Source of the DNA: Rapana venosa
Taxonomy: Eukaryota; Mollusca; Gastropoda; Neogastropoda; Muricidae
DNA length: 64,000 bases
Assembly (NCBI GenBank): GCA_028751875.1
Contig: CM054154.1
Span: 58,411,129 to 58,475,128 of the forward strand
Direction of reading: 5' to 3'
Numbering within the stretch: position 1 is the stretch's first letter; every line of letters starts with the position of its first letter. Under the pieces are notes generated by a model. It saw only the letters and a program-made list of their open reading frames with translations. It searched no databases and was not told the origin of the DNA. Shown here one piece after another: positions 34,640 through 44,987 of the stretch. The position numbers and the translations under genes are program-made.

Positions 34640-35200
34640 ATCCTCGTAAAAAACGCTCGATTGCTTCTAAACATAGGGCGATGTTGGGCAATAACTTGTA
34701 TGATGGTCATGTGTGTGGTTTTGCGGCGATACGCTTGAGATCAGTCTACTTGGATTGGGGTACAAACTGATGAACTGTTAGTCTCTTCTTGTTTTACAAG
34801 AAATCCTACTCCATGTTGGGTGTTTGGAGTTGTTCCACTATACCATAGTTTGTGATCTTCCTGTGCTTGTTTCGCCGAATTTCCCACCCACGGACTTCGG
34901 CCGTCCAAGTTTGTCCCATTGATCTTCGTAATTTCATGGTTGTTTGTTCTTGGGGTTTCCCGCATGCGTTTAAGGGGACGGATGTTCCATGTACCAATGA
35001 TGGTCCTTTCAGCCTGGAGTTTGATTTGCTGTAGTTTGCGTTCCCGTCGCATATTTTCCACCTCCAATCCTGGAAGCTCCAATGGAAGGCGCGGTTGTTG
35101 GTATTCCGGGCCTCAACCGATCCGGCATGTCTTTTCTTGTAGTACTGTCCATGTTGGCATTTCTGTGGGCGTGGATTGCTTGGCGGCGCCATCTCCTCTC
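34640..35200 (-). pseudogene. Endonuclease N-terminal part (nested RTE)
   Basis: Minus-strand frames give MAPPSNPRPQKCQHGQYYKK from 35192 (leader ORF), then ERTIIGTWNIRPLKRMRETP and TNNHEITKINGTNLDG, ending HGVGFLVKQEETNSSS at 34741. The TWNxRxL and GVGFLV blocks are characteristic of RTE endonucleases. The following endonuclease parts at 34640-33600 are heavily frameshifted; plus-strand frames over this interval are shadows. Confidence 0.75.
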
Positions 35201-35317
35201 CAAGCTGCTATTTGCCCATAACTGGGGATTTTTGGGTCGGGTTATCTCCCCACTGAGACAGGTAGTCCTGGGCTACAGGTTACCAGTAGCAGAGGAACAC
35301 CTCTGACTCTGACGAGG

Positions 35318-35329
35318 ATAGAAGCACCA
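35318..35329 (+). repeat. Target-site duplication, right copy (12 bp)
   Basis: Exact repeat of 32076-32087 at the point where the host RTE reading frame resumes. Confidence 0.92.
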
Positions 35330-36510
35330 CAGAACAGATATTCAACCTGAGGGTTCTGTGTGAGAAATACAGCCAGCATCAACAAGACATCTTCCACGTC
35401 TTCATTGATTTTAAGAAGGCCTTCGATAGAGTATGGCATGACGCTCTGTGGGCCACCATGAACAAATTCAACATGGGCCCGAAAACCGATCCCCCACCAT
35501 CAAGGAACTCTACTCAAAGGCCACCAGTGCAGTACTCGTACAGGGCACGGTAGGGTAATGGTTCCGTACCTCAGTTGGGGTCCGACAGGGGTGTCTGCTG
35601 TCACCGAAATGTTTAACATTTTCCTCGAACGCATCATGACTGACGCTGGAAGACCACCAGGCACAGTCGATTGGAAAGGGGAAAAAATCACCAAACCCCA
35701 GGGTTTGCTGTTACATTGACGGTCTGGCAGGAAATAAAGAGGAACTGGCCCAAACCTTGTGAAGAACTGGACGAAATATCCTACGATACGGCATAAAAAA
35801 CAGCGCCGGAAAACCAAGTCATGTCAAACAGTGCCCAGAAATCACCACCACGGTACCTCAGCGGAAAAGAACTGGAGACAGTTGACCATTTCAAGTACCT
35901 GGAGCCATCATAAGTGAGGAGGGACGAAAACCCAAATCTAGCAAGAGCGGCACAAACAGCAACAACAATGGCAAAAATGAAGACATATGGAGAGACAGAA
36001 AACCCCTCTCGGAACCAAGGTAAAGTTACTAAACGCGCTAGTCACCTCAATCAGCTTTACGCATGTGAGGCTTGGACACTGAACGCAGACCTACAAAGGA
36101 GGATCAAGCATTAGAAATGAGAGGGCCTCAGAAGGCTCCTTGGAATCCCCATACAAGGACCATGTCCCAAACAATGAAGTCCGCAGAATGATCACTCAAC
36201 AAGTGCGGGACTATGAAGACCTACTGACCACGGCGAAAAGAGGAAACTCAGATGGTATGGGCACGTAACACGCTCAGAAGGACTTGCAAAGACCATCCTG
36301 CAAGGAACAGTCCAGGGGAAGAGAAGACGGGGCAGACAGAGGAGAAAGTGGGCCGACGACATCCGTGATTGGACAGGGGAGGACTTCAGTGTCACCCAGG
36401 CACTCGCCCACGACCGCGCTAAGTGGAGCCAGCTGGTCCACCGTTCGTCCACCATGCAGCGCCCCTACGACCCTGGCGGGTTACTGGACCAGTGAACAGT
36501 GAACAGTGAA
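35318..36510 (+). mobile_element. BovB-like RTE retrotransposon, 3' half
   Basis: Continuation of the 30115-32087 element. RT resumes with RSTTEQIFNLRVLCEKYSQH and motif A VFIDFKKAFDRVWHDALW (about 35398-35452). Further readable blocks are MNIFLERIMTD in shifted frame near 35620, LRWYGHVTRSEGLAKTILQG (about 36246-36305), GKRRRGRQRRKWADDIRDW and AHDRAKWSQLVHRSS. The stop is at 36492-36494. The tail is a short GTGAACA repeat rather than GAT. Motif C is not clearly preserved. Confidence 0.88.
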
Positions 36511-36530
36511 TTAATAATAATAATAAATGG
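36491..36530. repeat. GTGAACA tail and (AAT)n junction
   Basis: Two to three GTGAACA units (36491-36508) end the plus-strand RTE. They abut an (AAT)n run that is the complement of the ATT tail of the minus-strand L2-like element. Confidence 0.75.
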
Positions 36531-36749
36531 AATTTATATAGCGCTATATCTTGCAGAGACAAATCAAAGCGCTTGCACTCAACTCATTCTTACACAGTCA
36601 TACAACCAGTGACAAGCAATAGTTCCATCAAGTCCAAATGTGCACACACGCACACACACACCCCACCAAAACACCACAACACACACACACACACACAGGT
36701 CACACACCCTGGCAGGGAAAATAGAACTTGGTTGTTGAAGGCAGGGGAA

Positions 36750-38560
36750 AAAAAAACTATGAGATGAGGCAGGAGAGGAAAATCTTAGGTTTAAATAAAT
36801 AGCCCTTGAAAATGGATTTAAAAGTGTCATAAGAGGCTTTTGGCGGAGAGAGAGAGGGAGATCATTCCACATTAATGGACCAGAATAGAGAAAGAGCGAC
36901 GGCCGATGGTGGTTGGTTGAATCTAGGTATTCGTAAGGACAAGGTATCTGCAGCAGAGCGGAGAGAACGAGAAGGAGTGTACAAGTGAAGACATTCACAG
37001 AGGTAGGCGGGTGCTTTTTTTGTGGGGACTTTGTACAGAGGGTACTGTTTCTTATAGTTTATCTCTGTGGCACAGGCAGCCAGTGGAGAGATTGCAAGAG
37101 AGGGGTAATATGCTCAGATTTTTTCTTTTGAGGTTTAGACGAGCTGCAGAGTTTTGTAAAACGTTGAAGGGATTGGATAATGATGCTGGCAGCCCGCCAA
37201 CAGAGTTGCAATAGTCCAGCGTGAAAGAATGAAAGACGCAAACAAGTTTGGATGTTGCATCTGTGGACAGGTACTTTCGAATTGCACAAATACGCCGTAA
37301 TTGATAGTAAGCAGGACTGGCAGGTCTGAGTGATGAATTTTTGCATAGAGAGTGTTTTGTCAATATGCCCCCTAGATACTTCACGCAGTGGATAAAGGGA
37401 CTGATGCATTGCCAAGTTGTTTTGAAGCTGTTGCGATGGAGAGAGTTTGTGTTTGGTCCCTACAAGCATGGTTTCTGTTTTATCTGCATTTAGCTGTAAT
37501 TTGTTCTGTATCACCCAATTTTGGATATCTTGAAAGCAGTGGGCCATATTTGTAAAGAGAGAAGGCAGATTTTCAGGAGTGTCGCTGCTTAGAATCTGAG
37601 AGTCATCTGCATAAAAATGATGGTTGATCTGATGGCGGTTAATTATTGTGACAGTGGAGCAGTGTAGAGGGTGAAAAGAACAGGGCCAGAACAGATCCCT
37701 GTGGAAACTCCACTTTTCCAATCTTGCAGGTACTGACTGAATCTTGTTTACTGTGCTGTCTGAATCGGTCAGTAAGGTATGAACTAAAACCAGGTAAGGG
37801 CTGTAACCAGTAACACCAAATGTTTTTTGAAGACGGGAGAAAAGGGAATAGAGTGGTCAATAGTGTCAAAGGCTGCAGATAAGTCGAGTAGGAAGAAGAG
37901 AGATTTTCCCTGAGTCAGAAGCGAGTAGAAGTGTGTTTAGGTATGGGCAAGGGTAGTTTCAGTGCTATGGTTGACGCGATAGGCAGACGAAATGCAGGAA
38001 GGAGACTGTTGGAGAGAAGGGGTTGTTGAGCTGTTTTGAACTACTTTTTCAAGGACTTTAGAGATAAACGGTAGGTTGGAAACAGGTCTATAGTTTTTCA
38101 GAATGTTGGGGTCAAGGTCATGCTTTTTGAGTTAGAGGTGTGACTATGGCAGTTTTTAGAGCTGAAGGAAAACATTTCCAGAGACAAGAGATAATTTTTC
38201 TATATTCTTTAATAGTGGGAAATAAGGTTGTGGCGGGCACTGTGCAAAAAGAGAAGCAGGTATGGGGTAAAGATCACATGATTTTATAGTCATTCCTTTC
38301 AGAATTAGTTCGATTTCTTTCTCGCTTGCGGATGAAAGGAAAGGGAGGAGTGCCAGAGAATTGGGGATCAAAAGTTGCAGGCTGGAAAGGAGTCTGACCC
38401 AAAAACTGGAGCAAAATGTTGCGGATTTTGTCAGGAAGAAAGCAGAAAATATAGAAGGAAGCTCAGAGTGGTTGTAAATAGAGGCAAAAGGACTAGCCTT
38501 CTCAGATCCAAAAAAACGTGGGTGTGAGGGAAAAGAGAGATTTCATAGACGTGGCATCAA
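36750..38560 (-). pseudogene. Reverse transcriptase and C-terminus (L2-like)
   Basis: Blocks from 38371 downward: ASEKEIELILKGMTIKSCDL and YPIPASLF; LKNIEKLSLVSGNVF; a FSSYLTDRFRQH block (about 37790); the motif B region EFPQGSVLALFFSPSTLL (about 37720-37660); motif C as HHFYADDSQILSSD (about 37626-37585), with catalytic Asp-Asp intact; NWVIQNKLQLNADKTETMLV (about 37523-37464); then YLSTDATSKLVCVFHSF with LDYCNS, and HITPLLQSLHWLPVPQR at 37059. The final frame (36579-36998) carries PLMWNDLPLSLRQKPL. Several frameshifts make it inactive, but the 220-residue frame 37059-37721 is unusually long for this window. Confidence 0.85.
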
Positions 38561-39049
38561 AAACTTGAGAAAAGTAGTACTTTGTTTTTGCTGAACGAAT
38601 TAAGGTTTTAACTTTGTTGATTTGTTTACGAAGAAGCTGTTTGTTTATTTTGGTTTTTGTTTTTCGCCATTGCCGCTCTAGTTGCCGGCGTTTGCGTTTT
38701 GCGACCAGGATGTCACGGTTGTACCATGGTGTACATGGCCTATCAGGCAGGAGATGGTCAGTAGGAGGAGCATGCTCATCAAGGAGTTGGCTGAGGACGG
38801 GATTGTAGTGTTTAGAAGGGTCAGAATTTGGGCAGGGGGTTTTTGATAGGCGTTCGCAGCTTGGGAAAGGAAAGTTTGAATATCAATGGCCTTGAGGTTG
38901 CGACGGGTAATGCACTTCTTGTTTCTGATAGGCTTTGCAATGTTGAGAAAGAAAAGAATGGCAGATGAATCGGAAAGCAGTTTCGTCAGTGACAGATTTC
39001 AGACTGAGATGTGACTAGACCTTGTGAAATGTCGGTAATAAGCCAGTCT

Positions 39050-39620
39050 AAAATGTGGCCTGATCTGTGTGTTGGTTCGTTTACTAGCTGGGAAAGAGAG
39101 TGATTTGACAAGGAAAGAGAAAGACGCTTGACATCAGGGGTGACTGGTTGTCGAAGTGATAGTTAAAGTCCCAGAATGATTAAGTTTTTTTGGAGAGAGG
39201 CTGTAATGGTCAAGGAGTGACTGAAACTTTGGTGGAAAATGAAGATGTCAATTGTTTCTACGGTTGGAGGCGGACGGTAAAGGCAACAGAAAGTAACAGA
39301 GTGGCCAGGTAAGGTGAGGTTGAGTTCACAGACTTCGAAGATTCGGGTGAAAACGGAAGGGAGTGACAGATAGAACAGAGCTGGATGCAGAAATGTCTTT
39401 GTAGATGATGGCAATGCCACCTCCACGGGAGAGTCGGGGAAAGAAAGAGTTTTGTAGCCAGGTGGAGTCAGCTGTTTTATCTTTGGTTCATGGCCTAGTG
39501 GTTTTTTGCCAAGTTTCTGTAAGAAAAGTTAGATCTAGGTTGTGTCAGAATAAAATCAGAAATGAAGTCAGCTTTGCCATCAGGGCAGACAGATTGCGCG
39601 TTAGTAGACACATGTGGAGA
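39050..39620 (-). pseudogene. Endonuclease domain (L2-like)
   Basis: Minus-strand blocks are NLSALMAKLTSFLI and LDLTFLTETWQ near 39580-39500 (frames shifted), then RGGGIAIIYKDI (about 39430-39395), FEVCELNLTLPGHSVTFCCL and YRPPP (about 39340-39270), and KNLIILGL (about 39190-39165), where GDFN should follow. Tail-ward of this, VDIKRLSLSLSNHSLSQL-like readings appear. Frameshifts separate most blocks. Confidence 0.8.
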
Positions 39621-39629
39621 AGGTTTGAG

Positions 39630-40150
39630 GGAGGCAGAGAGGTTGGAGAAGACGGTGGTGAGTGACTATGACTAGCTGAGGAACAGGATGGGGTGATGAT
39701 AGAGTTTTGTACAGTGGAATGGCAGATAGTTTGGATTGTGAGTCAGGTGTGGGAAGAAGGGGAAAGAACTGGCATCGGGGGATTTAGAGTCTCATGCAGA
39801 TCAATGTTGAAACAGGTGGAGGACCAGAAAGCGAGGGAGTGTTGTGGCTGGTAACAGTTGTTGCGGTAGTGACGTCAGAAGTGAGGGGGAGGCAGATGTG
39901 GGGAATCACGCTGCAGTCCCATGAGTTGCCCGCAGTGTTCCTCTCTGGTTTTGCGGCGGTGAATTCCAAGATTTTTCAATGTGCTCGCGGAGTCGATTTT
40001 GCATATGGTGGAAACCACGTGGGACAAAGCTTTCAAGTCTGTTGCAGTTAGTCATTGCAGTGGAGTAAGGAACACAGAGCAGTGGTGGAGGGGGTGGTTT
40101 TGGATCGTGAATCACGTGAAAATTTTCACGCTGCGGCAGGGTCAGGGTAT
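39630..40150 (-). pseudogene. Leader or ORF1 end of the L2-like element
   Basis: The minus-strand frame 40193-39906 (RENFHVIHDPKPPPPPLLCV, then NRLESFVPRGFHHMQNRLRE) lies directly upstream of the endonuclease and ends in a Pro/Ser-rich stretch. I do not recognise the domain. Position suggests the 5' part of the element. Confidence 0.4.
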
Positions 40151-40480
40151 GAAGGGTGGCAAAGACCAGCACAATCCGGTAAACACAAATCATCAGTCAA
40201 TGAAATTTTGAAAATAATATCAAATGAAGAAAATTATAAATTGAAATATATCAAATGTCAAACAATGCCAAAGAAAACTGTTCTAACCGCTCGATTCCGG
40301 GTGTTGTAACAAAAACACAGATGTAAAAATTTCTAGGAAGAACGTGGGAGAAACACACAATCACACACTCAAAACACAGAGACACGCACCATGCAGCCGC
40401 CAGGCGCAAAGGTGAAAGCAGACACAGAATTGTTCTTATGATTGCGATATTATTAACCAAAATCAATTGACAGCAACATT
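40151..40480. other. Unassigned boundary between two retrotransposons
   Basis: Short low-complexity stretches (ACACACAATCACACACTC) and AT-rich sequence. It holds the 5' boundaries of the minus-strand L2-like and plus-strand I/Nimb-like elements, but I cannot place them exactly. Confidence 0.4.
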
Positions 40481-40554
40481 GTGTATTACAAGTTCTATAC
40501 CATGGAGAAAAAAACACCCACAAAAAACTTGGTCATGTCATTACAACTTTCTAG

Positions 40555-40815
40555 AGGTGTAAAAATCTCGCAGTGGAATGCTCGCAGCATAGCCACCAAC
40601 TTGGGTTTTACACAGTTTTTAACTACTGATAATTACTCAATATTAGCACCTCAATCCCTGAATGTGGATAAAGCAAAAATGCCTAAATTAACAAATTATT
40701 ATTACACACCACAGTGTGACTGTGATACAAATTCTAAAGTAAAATCGGCTATATATGTCAGGCAGGGCTTAGAGTATGATAATCTTGTGTTTTCTCCTAT
40801 TATGCAACATACAGC

Positions 40816-40895
<80 letters not shown>

Positions 40896-41411
40896 CAAAT
40901 TTAACAAAGATGACATAAAATATAATCTCTGTATATTTACCTCAAAGTCCAAAAAATGACAACACTGACTGGGTAAAAAACACAGACTTCACAAAACATA
41001 AATGGATTATTCTGGGCGATTTCAATTCTCAGGCTCACTTTGGGAATTCTAACTGGGTGCTCTACCATCACCAGCAATCGTTTGGTAGAAAATATCGTGG
41101 ATTCAAAGCTTTACTTATTGAATGATGGTAGAGTAACCAGAATTCCTGATCTTTCTAGTCATAAACCAAGTGCTATTGATTTAACATCAATATCTCCACG
41201 TTTAGCTATCAAGTGCAATTGGAATGTTGAAGAGGATTGTTTTGGAAATAATCATTGTCCTATTACGTTGTCATTTAAGGACCTTGCAACATCAGACCTA
41301 ACACATATTGAGGATAACATTCCTAAATTTCGATATAAATTGGCTGACTGGAGTTCTTTTCAATCATTCCTTCAGGCTACTGATATTGAAACGATCGAAG
41401 AGGTGATGTAG
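40555..41411 (+). pseudogene. Endonuclease domain (I/Nimb plus copy)
   Basis: The frame starting 40481 carries GVKISQWNARSIATNL, ILAPQSLNVDKAKMPKLTNY and KSAIYVRQGLEYDNLVF, then an in-frame (TA)n expansion (40818-40893). After a stop near 40916 come ISVYLPQSP, KWIILGDFNSQAHFGNSN (about 41000-41055) and, in the frame 41040-41411, ENIVDSKLYLLNDGRVTRIP, SAIDLTSISPRLAIK and FGNNHCPITLSF. The usual SDH reads NNH at about 41248, so the catalytic Asp is lost. Confidence 0.82.
40818..40893. repeat. (TA)n microsatellite inside endonuclease frame
   Basis: About 38 TA units. The flanking coding reads TADI before and ITNLTKMT after, so the repeat sits within coding sequence and translates as Tyr-Ile repeats. 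Confidence 0.95.
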
Positions 41412-42027
41412 AACAGTTTTTTTCCCAAATTTTTTGTGGCAAAGCTCATAATTGAGCTGAGTTTTCTTTTCCAAACACAAAAGCAAAAAGAATGGAAAGC
41501 ATACGGGCAATAGATGGTGGACTAAAACATGTGAGGATGCAGTTTAAAACCCTAAAAAAGAACGATTCAAAATTGGTTAAAAGATCAATCAGAAGAAAAT
41601 TTATTTGTATGAAGTATGCAAAATTCATGTAAAAGAATAATTTTCAGGCAAAAAACAGTATTGGACAGAATTCTGTATAAATGAAGTATCAGAATCCAAG
41701 GACTTACATAAAGTTTGGAAGAAAGTTACTGAAATAAAAAAAAGGATTTCAGCTTCCAACATAACCCAAACAAATTTGAAATAATAGATTTCCAAGCATA
41801 ATTGAAAAAGCAGAAGCATTTGTTACAATGTTTTCAGATAATAGTTCATCATTAAGAATGCAATCAAATATCGAATTAGGAAAAGCAAATAAATCAAACA
41901 AATTGTCAGCTTATAATGCTGATTATTTAAATGTCCCCATTCAATATGATGATATTAGTGAAACTTTAGATTCCTTTACACATAACAAGACGGCTGTTGG
42001 TGCTGATGGTATATCAAATGTTGGCAC

Positions 42028-42141
42028 ATATGCCTTTAAAATGGAAAAGGCTACTCTTTTCATTTTTCCACAACTGTTGGAAAAATGGCAGTTCTGGAAA
42101 AAAATGAAAATAGTAGCCTTTTCCATTTCAAAGGCATATGG
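42028..42141. repeat. Foldback (inverted) repeat
   Basis: CATATGCCTTTAAAATGGAA followed by AAGGCTACTCTTTTCATTTTT is matched in reverse complement by AAAAATGAAAATAGTAGCC then TTTTCCATTTCAAAGGCATATG. Arms are about 41 bp with a loop of about 30 bp. The loop and flank also share CCA(C/G)AACTGTTGGA with the sequence just after the right arm. Confidence 0.85.
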
Positions 42142-42158
42142 CATATTTTTCCAGAACT

Positions 42159-42172
42159 GTTGGATAAATGGC
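42159..42172 (+). repeat. Target-site duplication, left copy
   Basis: GTTGGATAAATGGC matches GTTGGATAATGGC at 44975-44987 with one A missing. The two copies bracket the RTE-like insertion, and joining them restores the I/Nimb RT context. Confidence 0.82.
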
Positions 42173-42369
42173 GTTTCCCAAAGTCCAACCCCTCGTCCAC
42201 GTCGTGGGAAACGGAAACAGGTCAAGCTGGCTAACGGGGCTCTGGTGAAGCTGTGACTGGCCTAGCAAGCCGACAGTGGATTTCTCAACCGCTAAGAAAA
42301 CTGAAAAGAGACACAAACGGACGGATACCAACGGAAAACGACCTCGCAATGGAAACGGACATCAAGATA

Positions 42370-43130
42370 GGAACAGTGACTACATTGGAACATGGAACAT
42401 CTGCGGCCTAACAAAAAAGGGAAACCCAAAGAAATTGTGGAATTCATAAACCAAAAGAAAGTTCTCCATCAGGGGCATTTCAGACACTAGGAAGAAAGGA
42501 GAAGGAACGAAAGAATCCATTCAAACTTTGTTCTCATCTGGAGTGGAGTCAGGAAAGACCAGAGAGCACGCATGGTGTGGATTATCTACACCCAGACATA
42601 GCAAAGATCTGATGAGTACAGAACACATATCAAAAAGACTGATTAAACTCGGTTAAGAAAGTCCAACAAAATCGTCTACTATATCCAAGCATATGCACCG
42701 TGTACGATTCGTACTCAGAAGAGGAGAAGACTCATTCTACCAAGAGCTCTCCGACCTCATCAACAGCACCCTGACAAAGAGGCCCCTGTATGTCATGGGT
42801 GATTTCAACGGCAGAGTTGGTGAGAGAAGAAACCCGTGGACAAAACATCTTGGCCCCACAGTGACCACAGAACACCTTGCAATTACAACGGGAACCACGT
42901 GCTGGAAAACTATGTGCAGAGCATGATCTGATCATCACCCAACACCTTTTTCCAACACCGAGCCTCCCAAATTTACACCTGGTACAAGTGGAACGACCTC
43001 AACATCTCGTCTCAAATCGACTTTATACTTGCAAGATCTAGAACACGTTACGCCATCAAAGACTCAAAAGCCATCCCCAATGCCAACCTTGACTCTGACC
43101 ACAGGCCTGTCAATCTATCCTCCAGTACTC
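42370..43130 (+). pseudogene. Endonuclease domain (RTE-like insertion)
   Basis: Blocks across frames are DYIGTWNICGLTKKGNPKEI (about 42370-42430), YYIQAYAPC (about 42680), SDLINSTLTKRPLYVMGDFN (42753-42812) with GRVGERRNPW, then in other frames ENYVQSMI, TWYKWNDL, QIDFILARSRTRYAIKDSKA and LDSDHRPVNL (about 43090-43120). The SDH triplet is intact. The frame is broken at least three times. Confidence 0.82.
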
Positions 43131-43239
43131 AGAAGAGGAAAATAACTGCTAGGAAGAACCAGCCTGAAAAGATCAACCTCCCCAAATTGGAAGAGAAAGA
43201 AGTGCAAGAACAGATTCATAGTGCTCCATTGATACAACA

Positions 43240-44960
43240 CCTCTCAACATGGAGCAAGTCTGGGACACCTTCAAGCCAGCTCTCTTGAACACCTTAATGG
43301 AAGTTTGCGGGACAAAGAAATGTGGAGGTAAAAACAGGAAAGCTACAGCTTGGTGGAACCAAGAGGTGAAGGAAGCCATCAAGAAAAAAAAGCAGCTATA
43401 TAAAGCTTGGGTCAAGACCAAGACAGAAGAGGACTACGTCAAGTACAAAATCGCAAGAAGACATAGTAAACGTGTTGTGAAAGCCTCTAAAGAAAAATCT
43501 TGGGGACTTATGGAAAGAAGTTAAGTGAAATTTGCAATAACTCACCAAGAGAATTTTTCAAAAGTGTGAAGACGATGAGAGTAGAGATGAGCCATTCATC
43601 CAACAACAGTAGTGAATTATGCAAATGGAGAGGCACTGCACAAAGGGAAAAGGAAATTATGAAACGATGGGAAGACTATTTTAAAGATCTTTTAAACCAT
43701 CTGAAGTACAAGCTTCCAGCTCTCAGTTCTCACCACGCCTATAAAGACCAGTTAGAGCCCCAAATCCTTGAAGCTGAAACAAGAAAAGCAATTAAGACCA
43801 GCCCAAAAACAAAGCGGCAGGTGATGACGGCTTAACAAATGAAGCCATCCTTGCTGCGGAGAAACGGGAGTTAATTGGCTCACCATCATCTTCCAGAAAG
43901 CATGGAAGAGTGGGAAAATACCAATGGATGGCAAAATGCAATAGTGGTGCCAATTTGGAAGAAGAAGGGCAACAAGAGAGACTGCAGCACCCACAGAGGC
44001 ATTTCACTTCTCAGTCATGTAGGGAAAATGTATGCAAAGATTCTGGAACAGCGCACAAGAGCCAAAGCAGAACACCTACTGAGCAATGCCCAGTTTGACT
44101 TTCGGAAAGGAAGAGGGTGCAAAAGATGCCATTTTCGCACTCCCACAGCTGTGTTTAAAGAGCCATTCGAATCAACCCAAGACCTGCATACAGTATTCGT
44201 TGATCAAGAAAAAGCTTTCGACCCAGTCAACAGAGAAAAAGCTCTGGAAGATCCTGGAGCAGTACGGGCGTGAAGGGGCAGTTGCTTGATAACATCAGAG
44301 CAATCTATGCCAACAGTATGGCACTGTCCGAACAGCCAATGGAACATCCGACTGGTTCCCGGTTACATCAGGGGTCAGGCAAGGGTGCGTACCTCTCCCT
44401 TGTCTTCGTGATCTACATGGACCAGATTACAAAGGAAGCCAACCCCTATCTTTGGGCCCTGAACGAAAATATTATTTGCTGACGACCAGTCCTTGATGAA
44501 TCAGAAAAAAAGCAGCTCTCCAAGAACACACAGACCAACTCAACACAAGCTGGGGAGAGGATGACATGAAGATCAGTATCACCAAAACAGAAGTTATGTC
44601 TGTCAGCAGAAATCCCGGAAGGCTGGACATCACATCAACGCACCCAGCTGAAAGACCAAAGAATTTAAATACTTGGCAGCCTCTTCACTGAAGATGGGAA
44701 ATTGGACAGAGAGAAGAAAACAAGATGCCAGAAAGCGAATGCAGTCAGTTACCAACTCGCCCCCCTTCTAAAACATCCCAGCATCCCAATGAGCACCAAG
44801 GCAAAACTCATCAACGCCATCTTCGTTCCAACACTCACATACCAGTGTCAGACATGGGCCCTAACAAAAGCTTTAGAGAGAAAATTGGTCACATGTGAAA
44901 TGCACTGCCTGAGAAAAGCTGTCAACAAGACCAGACGCACCAACGGCAGATGAAAGAAAG
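43240..44960 (+). pseudogene. Linker and reverse transcriptase (RTE-like insertion)
   Basis: Two long frames (43249-43524, 43500-43835) cover the linker and RT entry (EQVWDTFKPALLNTLMEVCG, ATAWWNQEVKEAIKKKKQLY, MKRWEDYFKDLLNHLKYKLP). Then GDDGLTNEAILA in shifted frame near 43830, NGWQNAIVVPIWKKKGNKRD, HRGISLLSHVGKMYAKILEQ (43985-44050), motif A FVDQEKAFDPVNREK (about 44197-44240), a broken motif B (TSGVRQGC near 44370), and motif C ILFADDQS (about 44468-44492). The C-terminal part is the frame 44702-44953 with CQKANAVSYQLAPLLKHPSI. Confidence 0.85.
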
Positions 44961-44974
44961 AAAAGAAAGAAGAA

Positions 44975-44987
44975 GTTGGATAATGGC
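44975..44987 (+). repeat. Target-site duplication, right copy
   Basis: GTTGGATAATGGC, the partner of 42159-42172 with one A fewer, directly after the A/G-rich tail. Confidence 0.82.

Larger units (their letters stand above)
32088..35317 (-). mobile_element. RTE retrotransposon nested in another RTE
   Basis: A 3.2-kb RTE in reverse orientation inside the plus-strand RTE, bounded by a perfect 12-bp duplication. On its own strand it begins near 35317, has a leader and the start of the endonuclease (RTIIGTWNIRPLKRMRETP near 35010), RT, a C-terminal block and a (GAT)n tail complementing the (TCA)n at 32088-32126. It is almost full length, so its 5' end is probably close to the true element start. 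Frames are broken by many indels. Being inserted into the other RTE, it is the younger of the two. Confidence 0.9.
36511..40150 (-). mobile_element. L2-like non-LTR retrotransposon
   Basis: A nearly complete minus-strand element: endonuclease (about 39600-39160), RT (about 38400-37050), C-terminal domain (37050-36750), and a 3' end that reads GCGCTATATAAATTCC then an ATT tail on the minus strand. The C-terminal block (HITPLLQSLHWLPVPQR) and the LFLYSGPLMWNDLPLSL block are typical of L2-clade elements. A (CA)n run at 36645-36700 lies in the 3' UTR. The 5' leader extends upstream to about 40150. Confidence 0.85.
41412..42172 (+). pseudogene. Linker and RT start (I/Nimb plus copy)
   Basis: Degraded linker, then the frame 41828-42256 with MFSDNSSSLRMQSNIELGK, YDDISETLDSFTHNKTAVGA and DGISN, the conserved entry to RT. 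The following sequence forms a foldback repeat (42028-42140). Coding is cut at 42172 by the RTE-like insertion and resumes at 44975 with LPKIWRQS-like wording. Confidence 0.75.
42173..44974 (+). mobile_element. RTE-like element inserted in I/Nimb element
   Basis: A 2.8-kb plus-strand endonuclease-RT element between 13/14-bp duplications. Its wording (GGKNRKATAWWNQEVKEAIK, YKAWVKTKTEEDYVKYK, CSTHRGISLLSHVGKMYAKI) differs from the BovB-like RTEs at 30-36 kb and 49-51 kb, so it is another RTE-related family. It ends in an A/G-rich GAAAGAAAGAAAA tail at 44952-44974. Coding reaches about 44953 with NKTRR, a point where other such elements continue, so the 3' end may be slightly shortened. Confidence 0.85.
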
